DNA of 64,000 nucleotides from Lachnospiraceae bacterium UBA3641 (GCA_002373875.1 DFKQ01000047.1:1-64000), one strand, 5' to 3'; positions 45,233 to 54,361 are shown, counted from the first letter of the stretch. The notes: generated by a model not told the origin, from the letters alone. Numbers and translations: made by a program.

Positions 45233-46441
45233 ATGGACACAAACATTAACGGACAGGTTGGAGAAGGAATGGCAGCAGCGCAGGAGATACCTCAGGCAAC
45301 CCTGTATGAATCACCCTTCGCGCCCCTTGAAGAGGAGAAGAAGGAGAATCCGGTTCCCATGGATTTCGGAACCGAGCTTGCCGACATAAAGACCAAAAAC
45401 GACCTTACAGAGGAAGAACGCAAGATCGTTGATTCCTATGTTTCACAGATAGATCTTAATAACAGTCAGCTTGTGATCCAGTACGGTGCCGGGGCCCAGA
45501 AGAAGATAGCCGATTTTTCCGAGGGAGCCCTTAATAACGTTCGTACCAAGGATATGGGTGAAATAGGTGACATGCTTACCGGTCTTGTAGGAGAACTTAA
45601 GGGATTTTCGGTAGGCGAGGAGGAGAAGAAGGGCCTGCTGGGGCTCTTTAAACGGGGTCAGGAGAAGGCCAGCACTCTTCTTGCAAGATATGACAAGGCC
45701 GAAGCCAATGTAAACAAGGTCGTTAAGGCCATGGAAGGGCATCAGGTGACTCTGCTTAAGGATATTGCCATGCTGGACAAGATGTATGAGACAAACCTCA
45801 CTTATTACAAGAACCTTACACTCTATATCATGGCAGGCAAGGAGAAGTTAGCCATTGCAAAATCACAGGAGCTGCCCAAGCTCCTTAAGAAGGCTGAGGA
45901 ATCAGGTCTTCCCGAGGATTCCCAGGCTGCATCGGATTACGCATCAATGATCGAAAGGTTTGAGAAGAAGATTTACGATCTTGAGCTGACAAGGAACATC
46001 TCGATGCAGATGGCTCCCCAGATCCGTCTTATACAGAACAACGATACCATGATGTCGGAGAAGATACAGTCCACTCTGGTTAACACCATACCTTTGTGGA
46101 AGAGTCAGATGGTGATCGCGGTCGGCTTATCCCATTCAACCGAGGCTGCCAAGGCCCAGAGGGAGGTCACCGATATGACCAACGAGCTTCTTAAGAAGAA
46201 CGCAGAGGCCCTTAAGATAGCGACTATTGAATCAGCTAAGGAGTCAGAGAGGGGGATCGTCGATATCGAGACCCTTACCCATACGAATCAGACCCTTATC
46301 GATACCCTTAACGAGGTGGTTCAGATACAGGCTGACGGAAGGGCTAAGCGGGCTGAGGCCGAGAAGGAATTGTCAAGGATCGAGACGGAGATGCACAATA
46401 AGCTCATAGAGCTAAGTAAGGTGACGGGGCAGCAGAACTGA
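45233..46441 (+). CDS. TelA/KlaA family toxic anion resistance protein
   Basis: A 402-residue soluble, highly helical protein of the TelA family, seen in MYETNLTYYKNLTLYIMAGKEKL and the QMAPQIRLIQNNDTMMSEKIQ region. Family members were linked to tellurite resistance and, in Listeria, to tolerance of nisin and beta-lactams. The mechanism is unknown. GGGAGG precedes the ATG. It forms an operon with the XpaC-like gene and ends before a bidirectional hairpin. Confidence 0.9.
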   Translation: MDTNINGQVGEGMAAAQEIPQATLYESPFAPLEEEKKENPVPMDFGTELADIKTKNDLTEEERKIVDSYVSQIDLNNSQLVIQYGAGAQKKIADFSEGALNNVRTKDMGEIGDMLTGLVGELKGFSVGEEEKKGLLGLFKRGQEKASTLLARYDKAEANVNKVVKAMEGHQVTLLKDIAMLDKMYETNLTYYKNLTLYIMAGKEKLAIAKSQELPKLLKKAEESGLPEDSQAASDYASMIERFEKKIYDLELTRNISMQMAPQIRLIQNNDTMMSEKIQSTLVNTIPLWKSQMVIAVGLSHSTEAAKAQREVTDMTNELLKKNAEALKIATIESAKESERGIVDIETLTHTNQTLIDTLNEVVQIQADGRAKRAEAEKELSRIETEMHNKLIELSKVTGQQN

Positions 46442-46469
46442 TAACTGATAAGCGAGTAGGAGAATGGAA

Positions 46470-46500
46470 GAAGTGAGCGAAATGCTCACTTCTTTTCTTC
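46470..46500. terminator. Hairpin between convergent telA and the - strand gene
   Basis: A 9-bp stem pairs GAAGTGAGC (46470-46478) with GCTCACTTC (46484-46492), loop GAAAT, followed on the + strand by TTTTCTTC. The TGA stop of the - strand gene (46486-46488) lies in the stem. It can serve telA and perhaps the opposing gene. Confidence 0.75.
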
Positions 46501-47127
46501 TACATATCTTGTTATATCACCCTTCTCCTTAAGGGCCCTTTTTATCGGTTCCTTCATAAGTGAGTTGATATCATCAACAACTTCTGTGAGATGGTCCAGC
46601 CTGTCGAACTCAAAGTTTTCGACATATATATCCGCAAGGGGAAGGTAGGTTGATTTAAGATCTGTTTTACATCCGACGGCGAATTCAAAAACCTTACGGG
46701 CTTCCGTCTTAAGCCCGCGTTCCATAAGGTGGTTGCCCCAGGAATCCAGTGACTTTACAAGACTTGTATAATTCTGATCATATTCTGACAGGATGGGAAG
46801 ATTGGGTGCTCCGTAGGTAAGCTTAAGATCCGTGTTTGAGATACCTGTGAAGTTGACGATCTTTTTGCCCTTAAGCGAAAGTACGGCAGCCTCATCAGCG
46901 GCAAGAACCTCATCGGTGTCATCTGTCCCCCGGGAAAAGGGAAGTGATTCAAAGGGAATATCAATATATTTAAGGTCATTAAGGCTTTTTCTTCTTACCG
47001 AATTGGAAAGCCGCTCTTCCTCAAGTCTTTTGGCATCGCCGGTATTGAACCGGTTGGTTGTTGTTTTCATGTAGATCATAATACACAGAAAACTGATGAC
47101 TATGGTTGTAAAAATAGGTGATATCAT
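46486..47127 (-). CDS. Membrane-anchored helical protein of unknown function
   Basis: A 213-residue protein with an N-terminal membrane anchor (PIFTTIVISFLCIMIYM) and a soluble part. The C-terminal region (SWGNHLMERGLKTEARKVFE, then STYLPLADIYVENFEFDRLD) has the helix pattern of tetratricopeptide-like repeats. I do not recognise the family by name. The ATG at 47127 has AAAGGAA 8 nt upstream. A 20-residue extension to 47187 lacks a site. It is divergent from a tiny membrane-protein gene and the VanW gene, so an envelope role is possible. Confidence 0.7.
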   Translation of the reverse strand: MISPIFTTIVISFLCIMIYMKTTTNRFNTGDAKRLEEERLSNSVRRKSLNDLKYIDIPFESLPFSRGTDDTDEVLAADEAAVLSLKGKKIVNFTGISNTDLKLTYGAPNLPILSEYDQNYTSLVKSLDSWGNHLMERGLKTEARKVFEFAVGCKTDLKSTYLPLADIYVENFEFDRLDHLTEVVDDINSLMKEPIKRALKEKGDITRYVEEKK

Positions 47128-47185
47128 ATATAATATTCCTTTAAAGGTGCAGATTAATAAGCAGTATCCGGAAGGAGTAAGGTTC

Positions 47186-47290
47186 ATGAATTTCTATAAT
47201 AAAAAGTCAAGAAAGATAATGTCGAGCATAATTATCATAATACTTGTTCTGGCAATGGTGGTACCGACATTGGCTTATCTTGTACAGTAA
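47186..47290 (+). CDS. 34-residue single-pass membrane micropotein
   Basis: A short ORF: MNFYNKKSRKIM, one hydrophobic helix (IIIIILVLAMVVPTLAYL) and stop. AAGGAG lies 8 nt before the ATG, and the basic N-terminus predicts an inside-N topology. Size and layout resemble Prli42-like stress-system miniproteins of Firmicutes, but the sequence match is too short to assert. VanW follows 38 nt downstream and may be cotranscribed. Confidence 0.65.
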   Translation: MNFYNKKSRKIMSSIIIIILVLAMVVPTLAYLVQ

Positions 47291-47328
47291 TCGTATTATA
47301 TCATAAAATCGGGAATCAAGGAGTTAAA

Positions 47329-49125
47329 GTGAGAAAGAAGTTTGTACTGCATACGGCAATTCTGTGTGTGGCAGGTATTTTAATATCAAGTGTGGGTCAT
47401 GCGAAGGTTTATGCGTCGGATGTTATTCAGTTTGTGGATGAGGAACCGAAGGAGACCGGGGTCGAGATATCGGATGATAAACCGGTCGAGACGCCGGATG
47501 AGGTAATGATAAATCTTACGGCACCGGGTTCGGTCGATATAGAGAAGGATGAGGTTCTCGAAAACGCAAGCTCTCTTACGACCGAGATAAATGTTGAAGT
47601 ACCCCAGTCGATCCATATCGATCCAAATGTTACCATTAACAGGGGTGTATACGCCGATGATATCGATCTGTCAGGACTTAATTACAAGGAAGCCCAGGCC
47701 AAAGTCGAGGATTATATATCTCATCTTCGGGATAAACAGGTGTCAATGACATCCATTAAGGACAGGGTCACCACGGTATCAGCCGGCGATCTGGGAATAA
47801 AGTGGTCAAACAGTGATATCCTTATAGAGGCTCTGGGCCTTGGTAAAACAGGCAATGTTATCGCCAGATACAAGGCCAACAAGGATCTTGAGGTTGAGCA
47901 CAAGGTGTACGATGTCAGGCTGACTGCCGACAAATCCTACGTGAGGAATGTGGTCCAGGCTGAATCCGATGCATGCGGAAGTGAAGCCAAGGATGCGACC
48001 ATGACCAGGGAGAACGGTGATTTTGTCTATACCGAGGGTCAGGAAGGATTCGGTATTGATGTTGACAGGTCAGTCGATATCCTTATGGACGCAATGGATG
48101 ACTGGAATAAGGAAGATATCAGCGTGGAGCTGGCTTCCGGTATGATAAAGCCCAAGGGAACGGTGGAAGACCTTAAGAAGATACGTGACCTTCTCGGCTC
48201 CTTCCACACCAGCTTTTCATCATCCGGCAAGGCAAGGTCGGGAAATGTCAGGAACGGTACCAAGCTGTTAAACGGCAGGCTGTTATATCCGGGTGAACAG
48301 CTGTCGGTGTATGAGTCGGTAAGTCCCTTTACCGAGGAAAACGGTTATTTCCTTGCGGGCTCCTATTTAAACGGTCTTGTGGTAGAGAGTCTCGGCGGAG
48401 GGATATGTCAGGTAAGCTCGACACTCTACAATGCGGTGATAAGGGCGGAGCTGCAGGTTGATGAGCGCTCCAATCATTCAATGATAGTCAATTACGTGGA
48501 CATGTCGGCCGATGCTGCGATATCCGGCACGGCCAAGGATTTCAAGTTTACCAACAATCTGGCGGACCCTATATATATAGAAGGTTATACGACCGATGAC
48601 AAGCAGGTTGTGTTCAATATTTACGGTGTTGAGACCCGTCCTTCAAACAGGACCATATCCTTCGAGAGCGTTGAACTGGAGAGGACCGAACCTGAAGGTG
48701 AAAAGGTGGTTGCGGACCCGGAGCTGCCTGCGGGTAAGGTTTCGGTTCAGTCAGCACATACGGGATATGTGGGTGAATACTGGAAGATAGTAAAGGTAGA
48801 CGGTGTCGAAACAGAGAGAGTCAGGATCAATAAGAGTACCTACAGGGCGGTTCCCAAAACCGCATCCGTGGGAACGGCCACCGATAATCCTATGGTGGCG
48901 GAGGTACTTAAGAACGCTATAGCGACCGGTTCAATAGCTGCATGTAAAACAGCGGCCGAGCAGGTTAGTGTCGGGATAGTCGATCCGATGATGCTGGTGC
49001 CGCAGCCGGAAGCTCCCAAGGAACAGCCTGCCGCTGAGACTCAGGCCGCAGAACAGGCACCGCAGGAGCAGGCACCTTCGGAAGGGAACAATGAAGGCGG
49101 TGAAAACGGAGGGGAAGGTCAATAG
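47329..49125 (+). CDS. Secreted VanW family protein with YoaR-like domain
   Basis: A 598-residue exported protein. A signal peptide occupies about residues 1-29. A YoaR-like putative peptidoglycan-binding domain lies about 100-210 (GVYADDIDLSGLNYKEAQAKV), the VanW domain about 288-420 (ending near FNNLADPIYIEGYT-like FTNNLADPIYIEGYT, with GGGICQVSSTLYNA as its hallmark), then a G5-like domain (about 450-520) and an Ala/Gln/Glu-rich tail. VanW proteins accompany some vancomycin-resistance operons, but stand-alone versions have no proven role. Translation starts at GTG with AAGGAG upstream. There is no sortase motif or transmembrane anchor at the C-terminus. Confidence 0.9.
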   Translation: MRKKFVLHTAILCVAGILISSVGHAKVYASDVIQFVDEEPKETGVEISDDKPVETPDEVMINLTAPGSVDIEKDEVLENASSLTTEINVEVPQSIHIDPNVTINRGVYADDIDLSGLNYKEAQAKVEDYISHLRDKQVSMTSIKDRVTTVSAGDLGIKWSNSDILIEALGLGKTGNVIARYKANKDLEVEHKVYDVRLTADKSYVRNVVQAESDACGSEAKDATMTRENGDFVYTEGQEGFGIDVDRSVDILMDAMDDWNKEDISVELASGMIKPKGTVEDLKKIRDLLGSFHTSFSSSGKARSGNVRNGTKLLNGRLLYPGEQLSVYESVSPFTEENGYFLAGSYLNGLVVESLGGGICQVSSTLYNAVIRAELQVDERSNHSMIVNYVDMSADAAISGTAKDFKFTNNLADPIYIEGYTTDDKQVVFNIYGVETRPSNRTISFESVELERTEPEGEKVVADPELPAGKVSVQSAHTGYVGEYWKIVKVDGVETERVRINKSTYRAVPKTASVGTATDNPMVAEVLKNAIATGSIAACKTAAEQVSVGIVDPMMLVPQPEAPKEQPAAETQAAEQAPQEQAPSEGNNEGGENGGEGQ

Positions 49126-49131
49126 GCGTAA

Positions 49132-50121
49132 ATGAAGGCAGGCAAGGTACCGGAGAGTATACTGAAACGTTCTATAATTAAACAGATTAAAACCACAAGG
49201 CCCGAAATACTTGTGGGAGCGGCAGTGGGCGAGGATTGTGCCGTCGTTGAGCTTGCGGATGATGAAGTATATGTGATGAGCACGGATCCGATAACCGGAA
49301 CTTCCCATGATATCGGATCTTTGGCGGTTCATGTGACGGCTAACGATATAGCCTCTTCAGGCGCCGAGGTGATCGGCGTGATGTTGTCGGTTCTTCTTCC
49401 GGAAGGAACCGGTGAGGAAGAGCTTAAGACGATAATGAAGCAGGTTGAGGAGACCTGTCATGAACTGAATATTCAGACTATCGGTGGACACACTGAGGTT
49501 ACAAGGGTTGTGAACCAGCCGGTTATCACTGTTACGGGTGTCGGTAAGGTTAAGAAGGATTCATATATAACCACGGGGGGTGCAAGGCCAGGCGATGATG
49601 TTGTTGTCACGAAATGGATAGGTCTTGAAGGTACAGCCATTATTGCCAGGGAGAAGGAAGGCATGCTTAAGGAGAGGTTTCCCGAAGCCTTTGTCAGGAA
49701 GGCTGCCGGTTTCGATAAGTATATTTCTGTTGTTCCCGAAGCGGCAATTGCGGTAAAGCATGGTGTAAGTGCCATGCATGATGTAACGGAAGGCGGGATA
49801 TTCGGAGCCCTATGGGAAGTGGCCGAGGCATCGGGTGTGGGTCTTGATATAGATCTCATGAGCATTCCCGTTAAGCAGGAGACCATAGAAGTATGTGAGC
49901 TTTTCGGTATGAACCCCTATCAGCTGATATCGAGCGGTTCGATGCTCATTACCGCGAGGGAAGGGCATGATCTTGTAAGGGAGCTTGAGAAGGAAGGGAT
50001 TCATGCAGTGGTCATCGGCAAGGTTACCCGCAGCAATGACAGGGTGATCATAAACGAAGACGAAAGACGTTTTCTGGAGCCTCCGGGAGCAGATGAACTG
50101 TATAAGATATACGAAGCTTAA
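49132..50121 (+). CDS. AIR synthase/HypE-like family protein
   Basis: A 329-residue protein of the PurM/HypE/SelD ATP-binding superfamily, with GAAVGEDCAVVEL, STDPITGTSHDIG, VHVTANDIASSGAEV and HDVTEGGIFGALWEVAEASGV. HypE itself ends in a conserved Cys used for cyanide ligand synthesis. This protein ends DELYKIYEA without one, and no other hyp genes are adjacent. A maturation-independent role is more likely; such stand-alone AIR-synthase proteins are common in Clostridia and uncharacterised. It lies 6 nt after the VanW gene. Confidence 0.85.
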   Translation: MKAGKVPESILKRSIIKQIKTTRPEILVGAAVGEDCAVVELADDEVYVMSTDPITGTSHDIGSLAVHVTANDIASSGAEVIGVMLSVLLPEGTGEEELKTIMKQVEETCHELNIQTIGGHTEVTRVVNQPVITVTGVGKVKKDSYITTGGARPGDDVVVTKWIGLEGTAIIAREKEGMLKERFPEAFVRKAAGFDKYISVVPEAAIAVKHGVSAMHDVTEGGIFGALWEVAEASGVGLDIDLMSIPVKQETIEVCELFGMNPYQLISSGSMLITAREGHDLVRELEKEGIHAVVIGKVTRSNDRVIINEDERRFLEPPGADELYKIYEA

Positions 50122-50150
50122 GTATTATTAATCTTAGAAAGGACGATAAG

Positions 50151-50633
50151 ATGCGAGAGAGAATACTTAATTATATTGAGAAAAACAGCAGGGTGGACCT
50201 TAAAGAGCTGGCGGTTTTGCTGGGAACGACCGAGGCGGAGATAACTCAGGAGCTTTCGGACATGGAATCGGAAGGTATAATCTGCGGATACCATACTCTC
50301 ATAGATTGGGACAAGGTAACCACGGACCGTGTAAATGCCCTGATAGAGGTGCGTGTAACACCCCAGCGCGGTCATGGGTTTGATGATATAGCCCAGAGAA
50401 TATATAAGTATCCCGAGGTAAATGCGACATATCTTATTTCGGGAGGATATGATCTTCTTGTATCCCTTGAGGGCAAGACACTTAAGGAAGTCAGCTCCTT
50501 TGTGAGCCAGAAGCTGTCAACCCTTGAGAATGTGATCTCTACAACAACACATTTTGTTCTTAAGAAGTACAAGGATCATGGAACTATTCTAAATGCCGAT
50601 ACAACGGATGAAAGGATGATAATGACACCATGA
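50151..50633 (+). CDS. Lrp/AsnC family transcriptional regulator
   Basis: A 160-residue Lrp-type regulator with an N-terminal helix-turn-helix (RVDLKELAVLLGTTEAEITQEL) and C-terminal RAM ligand domain (VNATYLISGGYDLLVSLEG). It overlaps the aminotransferase gene start by 4 bp (ATGA), so the two are translationally coupled. Such regulators usually sense amino acids, and control of the adjacent aminotransferase is inferred. Confidence 0.93.
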   Translation: MRERILNYIEKNSRVDLKELAVLLGTTEAEITQELSDMESEGIICGYHTLIDWDKVTTDRVNALIEVRVTPQRGHGFDDIAQRIYKYPEVNATYLISGGYDLLVSLEGKTLKEVSSFVSQKLSTLENVISTTTHFVLKKYKDHGTILNADTTDERMIMTP

Positions 50634-51796
50634 GGAACCCGTTATCCGAGAAAATAGTTAATATCAAGCCTTCGGGGATCCGTAAGTTCTTCGATATAGC
50701 CAGTGAAATGAAGGATGTTATTTCGCTGGGTGTGGGTGAGCCTGATTTTGATACCCCCTGGCATATAAGGGACGAGGGAATATATTCCCTTGAGAAGGGC
50801 AGGACCTTCTACACATCCAATTCAGGACTTATGGAGCTGAGAGAGGAGATATGTAAGTATATTAAACGCAGGTGCGATATAACATATGATCCCAAATCGG
50901 ATGTTATTATCACTGTCGGTGGAAGCGAGGCTATCGACATAGCCATGCGCGCGATGCTGGACCCGGGAGATGAGGTTCTTATCCCCCAGCCTTCATACGT
51001 TTCATACGAACCATGCGCCGTGCTTGCAGGCGGCAAGCCCGTGATCATCGAACTCAAGAACGAAAACGAATTCAAGCTTACAGGGGATGAGCTGCTTGAA
51101 GCCATAACTGATAAGACCAAGATACTGGTAATGCCCTTCCCGAACAATCCCACAGGTGCAATGATGACCCGGGATGAGCTTAAGGACATAGCAAGGATAT
51201 GTGTTGAAAAGGATATATTTGTATTATCCGATGAAATATATTCGGAGCTGACTTATTCAGGAGACCACTGCTCAATAGCTTCCCTGCCCGGAATGCAGGA
51301 GAGGACCATACTTATAAACGGTTTCTCCAAGGGCTTCGCAATGACCGGATGGAGGCTGGGTTACGCCTGTGGGCCGGCTCAGATCATCGCCCAGATGACC
51401 AAGATCCACCAGTTCTGTATAATGTGTGCTCCCACAACAAGCCAGTATGCGGCGGTTGAGGCTTTGAGGAATGGGGATAAGGATGTTGCTCTGATGCGGG
51501 AGTCCTACGATCAGAGAAGGCGGTTCCTTATGAATGAATTCAGGGAGATGGGTCTTCCCTGCTTCGAACCCTACGGGGCATTTTATGTATTTCCATGTAT
51601 TAAGGAATTCGGAATGACAAGCGAGGAGTTTGCCTTTGCCTTGCTCGATGCCAAGAGACTTGCAGTGGTTCCCGGTTCTGCCTTCGGCGATTCGGGTGAA
51701 GGCTTTATCAGGATATCCTACGCATATTCCATTGAAAAGCTTAAGGTTGCCATGGGAAGGCTCAGGGAGTATGTCGAGGAGCTCAGAAGCAGATAA
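50630..51796 (+). CDS. Class I/II PLP-dependent aminotransferase
   Basis: A 388-residue fold-type I aminotransferase. The PLP-binding Lys is about residue 234 in INGFSKGFAMTGWRLGYACG. SLGVGEPDFDTPWHI and the PFPNNPTGA loop are also present, and the Arg that binds the substrate carboxylate is in EGFIRISYA. It fits the aspartate/aromatic aminotransferase (PatA/AspC) group. Amino-acid specificity cannot be told by eye. Coupled to the upstream Lrp-type regulator. Confidence 0.94.
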   Translation: MRNPLSEKIVNIKPSGIRKFFDIASEMKDVISLGVGEPDFDTPWHIRDEGIYSLEKGRTFYTSNSGLMELREEICKYIKRRCDITYDPKSDVIITVGGSEAIDIAMRAMLDPGDEVLIPQPSYVSYEPCAVLAGGKPVIIELKNENEFKLTGDELLEAITDKTKILVMPFPNNPTGAMMTRDELKDIARICVEKDIFVLSDEIYSELTYSGDHCSIASLPGMQERTILINGFSKGFAMTGWRLGYACGPAQIIAQMTKIHQFCIMCAPTTSQYAAVEALRNGDKDVALMRESYDQRRRFLMNEFREMGLPCFEPYGAFYVFPCIKEFGMTSEEFAFALLDAKRLAVVPGSAFGDSGEGFIRISYAYSIEKLKVAMGRLREYVEELRSR

Positions 51797-51811
51797 CGGT
51801 AGTTATATTAA

Positions 51812-53782
51812 ATGAGTGATAAATTAGACAGCCTTTTAAGGAAACTGAATATAGAACATTGGAAGGCGATAGCTGCAGTGCTTATCGTCTTTGATGTCTT
51901 TGCAGTTAATCTTTCCTATCTTTTCTCGTTGTGGATCAGGTTTGACTGCCGTTTCAGGCTGATCCCGGGTGAGTATCTTGATCCTTTTGTCAGGTTTGCC
52001 CCCATATATACGATCTTCTGCATCATCATATTCGCCAGACAGAGAATGTATAAGACGATTTGGAGGTTCGCAAGCTACTCAGAGCTGATGAGAATATTGA
52101 TAGCATCTGTTATTTGCTTTGCTTTTCATACAATAGGGATCTCCTTTCTCTACAGGATGCCTATGTCTTATTATATTTTCGGTGCAGTGCTCCAGTTTGG
52201 TCTGGTTGCGGGTGTCAGGTTCATGTACCGCTTTTTCCTTCTTATGGATTTCAGAGGGGGCTTCCGTACCGTGGAAAGAGAGGACAATGTCCTTCTTATA
52301 GGAGCGGGGTCTGCAGGGCAGATGATCCTTAGGGACGTGAGTCACTCCAAGGAGACAAGCGACAGGATCTGCTGCATCATAGATGATGATCCGAATAAGT
52401 GGAACAGGTACATAGACGGTGTTCCCATTGTAGGCGGCAGGGATGAAATAATGCCTGCTATTGAAAAATACGGGATTAAAAAAATATATGTTGCCCTACC
52501 TAATTCCGATGTATCCGCTAAAAGAGATATACTTAATATATGTAAGGAGACCGGATGTGAGCTTAAGAACCTGCCCGGCATGTATCAGCTGGTAAACGGC
52601 GAGGTGTCCGTAAGCTCCATGAGATCCGTCAGGATAGAGGACCTTCTTGGACGGGAATCCATAAGGGTCAACCTGGATGAGATATTTAATTATCTTACGG
52701 GTAAGACGATCCTGGTAACGGGAGGAGGCGGGTCGATAGGCTCAGAGCTGTGCAGGCAGATAGCGGGTCATAAGCCCGGGCATCTGATAATATTTGATAT
52801 TTATGAGAATTCCGCATATGAGATAGAGCAGGAATTAAGAACCGATTATCCGGGACTCAACCTTACGGTCCTTATTGGTTCGGTAAGGGACTCCAGAAGG
52901 ATAAATTCGGTATTTGAGACATATAAGCCTCAGGTGGTATATCATGCGGCGGCCCATAAACATGTACCCCTGATGGAGGACAGTCCCTGTGAAGCGATCA
53001 AGAATAATGCGATAGGAACCTATAAAACAGCTCATGCAGCACTTCTTAACGGATGTGAGAGGTTTGTTCTTATATCAACCGATAAGGCTGTTAATCCCAC
53101 CAATATCATGGGAGCCAGCAAGAGGCTGTGTGAAATGGTAATACAAGCATTCAACCAGCTCATTAAGGACGGCAGGGTGGATAAGATTCCCAAGCTCTTC
53201 CAGCACGAGATGGATGAAGAAGGTGTAAGGATATTCAAACGGCTTGATACAAGTAAGATAAATACGGAATTTGTTGCTGTAAGGTTCGGTAATGTACTCG
53301 GTTCCAATGGTTCGGTCGTTCCGCTCTTTAAGAAACAGATTGCCAACGGCGGGCCCGTGACCGTTACACATCCTGATATCATTCGTTATTTTATGACTAT
53401 ACCCGAAGCTGTATCTCTTGTGCTGCAGGCAGGGACCTACGCTCACGGAGGCGAGATATTCGTTCTGGATATGGGCGAACCGGTTAAGATCGATACCCTT
53501 GCCCGAAACCTTATCAAGCTTTCCGGTTTTAAGCCCGATGTTGATATCAAGATCATTTATACGGGGCTTCGTCCCGGCGAGAAGCTGTATGAGGAGAAGC
53601 TGATGGCCGAAGAGGGTATGCAGACTACTCCCAATAAGATGATCCATATAGGCAAGCCCATAGAATTCGATCCCGAGAAGTTCATAGAGGATCTGCAGGA
53701 GCTCATGGCTCTGTGTTATGAGAATAACGACAGTATTGGAATGTACGTGCAGAAGGTTGTAACCACATATCATCCCGGCTGA
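51812..53782 (+). CDS. Membrane nucleotide-sugar 4,6-dehydratase/epimerase (CapD/FlaA1/PglF-like)
   Basis: A 656-residue enzyme with four to five N-terminal membrane segments (about 15-150), a CoA-binding-like Rossmann region (VLLIGAGSAGQMILRD) and a C-terminal SDR domain with TGGGGSIGSELCRQI and STDKAVNPTNIMGASKR, in which Met replaces the usual catalytic Tyr as in this family. It typically dehydrates UDP-GlcNAc to a 4-keto-6-deoxy sugar for surface glycans. No clear Shine-Dalgarno lies before the ATG. A 579-bp non-coding gap follows. Confidence 0.93.
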   Translation: MSDKLDSLLRKLNIEHWKAIAAVLIVFDVFAVNLSYLFSLWIRFDCRFRLIPGEYLDPFVRFAPIYTIFCIIIFARQRMYKTIWRFASYSELMRILIASVICFAFHTIGISFLYRMPMSYYIFGAVLQFGLVAGVRFMYRFFLLMDFRGGFRTVEREDNVLLIGAGSAGQMILRDVSHSKETSDRICCIIDDDPNKWNRYIDGVPIVGGRDEIMPAIEKYGIKKIYVALPNSDVSAKRDILNICKETGCELKNLPGMYQLVNGEVSVSSMRSVRIEDLLGRESIRVNLDEIFNYLTGKTILVTGGGGSIGSELCRQIAGHKPGHLIIFDIYENSAYEIEQELRTDYPGLNLTVLIGSVRDSRRINSVFETYKPQVVYHAAAHKHVPLMEDSPCEAIKNNAIGTYKTAHAALLNGCERFVLISTDKAVNPTNIMGASKRLCEMVIQAFNQLIKDGRVDKIPKLFQHEMDEEGVRIFKRLDTSKINTEFVAVRFGNVLGSNGSVVPLFKKQIANGGPVTVTHPDIIRYFMTIPEAVSLVLQAGTYAHGGEIFVLDMGEPVKIDTLARNLIKLSGFKPDVDIKIIYTGLRPGEKLYEEKLMAEEGMQTTPNKMIHIGKPIEFDPEKFIEDLQELMALCYENNDSIGMYVQKVVTTYHPG

Positions 53783-54361
53783 TAATACACATATCGTCGT
53801 ATTTTTCTTTTTTGGAGTCGTCCGACAAGACAGAAGACCGGGATATTCCCAGCAGTGCAAAAATAATAAGTAACATACGATCTGCCACAGATGGGTGATA
53901 ATCATGATTTAAACGGAACATATATTCGGAAAAGCAACAAAAATCCCTTTATATCGTTTAAATAAAGATTAAATAATTTGCCGAACTAAAGTGTAACAGA
54001 ACAAATGTGCGAGGATTTGCTTGTTGAAAACATGATTAAGTTACGATTTAATCAAACGCAGACAATAATAACACGGCATATTCAAAACGTAGGATAACTA
54101 CTGTTAAACAGATGATCCGGAAATAAGGGTGAAATTGTCAAAATGTAGTGACAAATAACCAAATATAGTGTACAATCTATTTGAAAAGCATCATCGGTAT
54201 TATCTAAACGCAATTATTTAATGCGTTTACGATAGCTTGTAACAATATTATAAGGGGTCATTGCAGTATTTTTGGGGAAAGGTACTGCAAGGTATTTCGT
54301 TTGAAGAATTGACGCTTTTGCAGTCGCTCAACAACGATTTACAAGGAAGGGGAACTTAATA
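53783..54361 (+). promoter_or_regulatory. 579-bp intergenic region with promoter and structured leader
   Basis: No supported gene lies here. A promoter-like GTGACA (54148-54153), 17-nt spacer, TACAAT (54171-54176) points at the CAP-protein gene, giving a leader of about 180 nt. The leader contains palindromic repeat copy 3 (54205-54230) and an 8-bp TTGCAGTA/TACTGCAA hairpin around a G/A-rich loop (about 54260-54290). A CGTTTAAATAA-type half-site lies near 53960. The rest, 53783-54147, is A+T-rich with nothing I recognise. Confidence 0.5.
54205..54230 (+). repeat. Palindromic repeat element, copy 3 (diverged)
   Basis: These 26 bp match 25598-25623 of copy 2 at 23 positions. Two of the three differences form a compensatory pair (C-G here, A-T in copy 2), so the 8-bp stem TAAACGCA/TGCGTTTA is kept. 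Conservation of pairing rather than sequence suggests the hairpin is functional or recently mobilised. It lies within the leader of the CAP-protein gene. Confidence 0.65.

Noticed and set aside
49132..50121. True hydrogenase maturation factor HypE
   Set aside because: No C-terminal Cys and no hypA-D/F genes nearby, so only family-level naming is justified.
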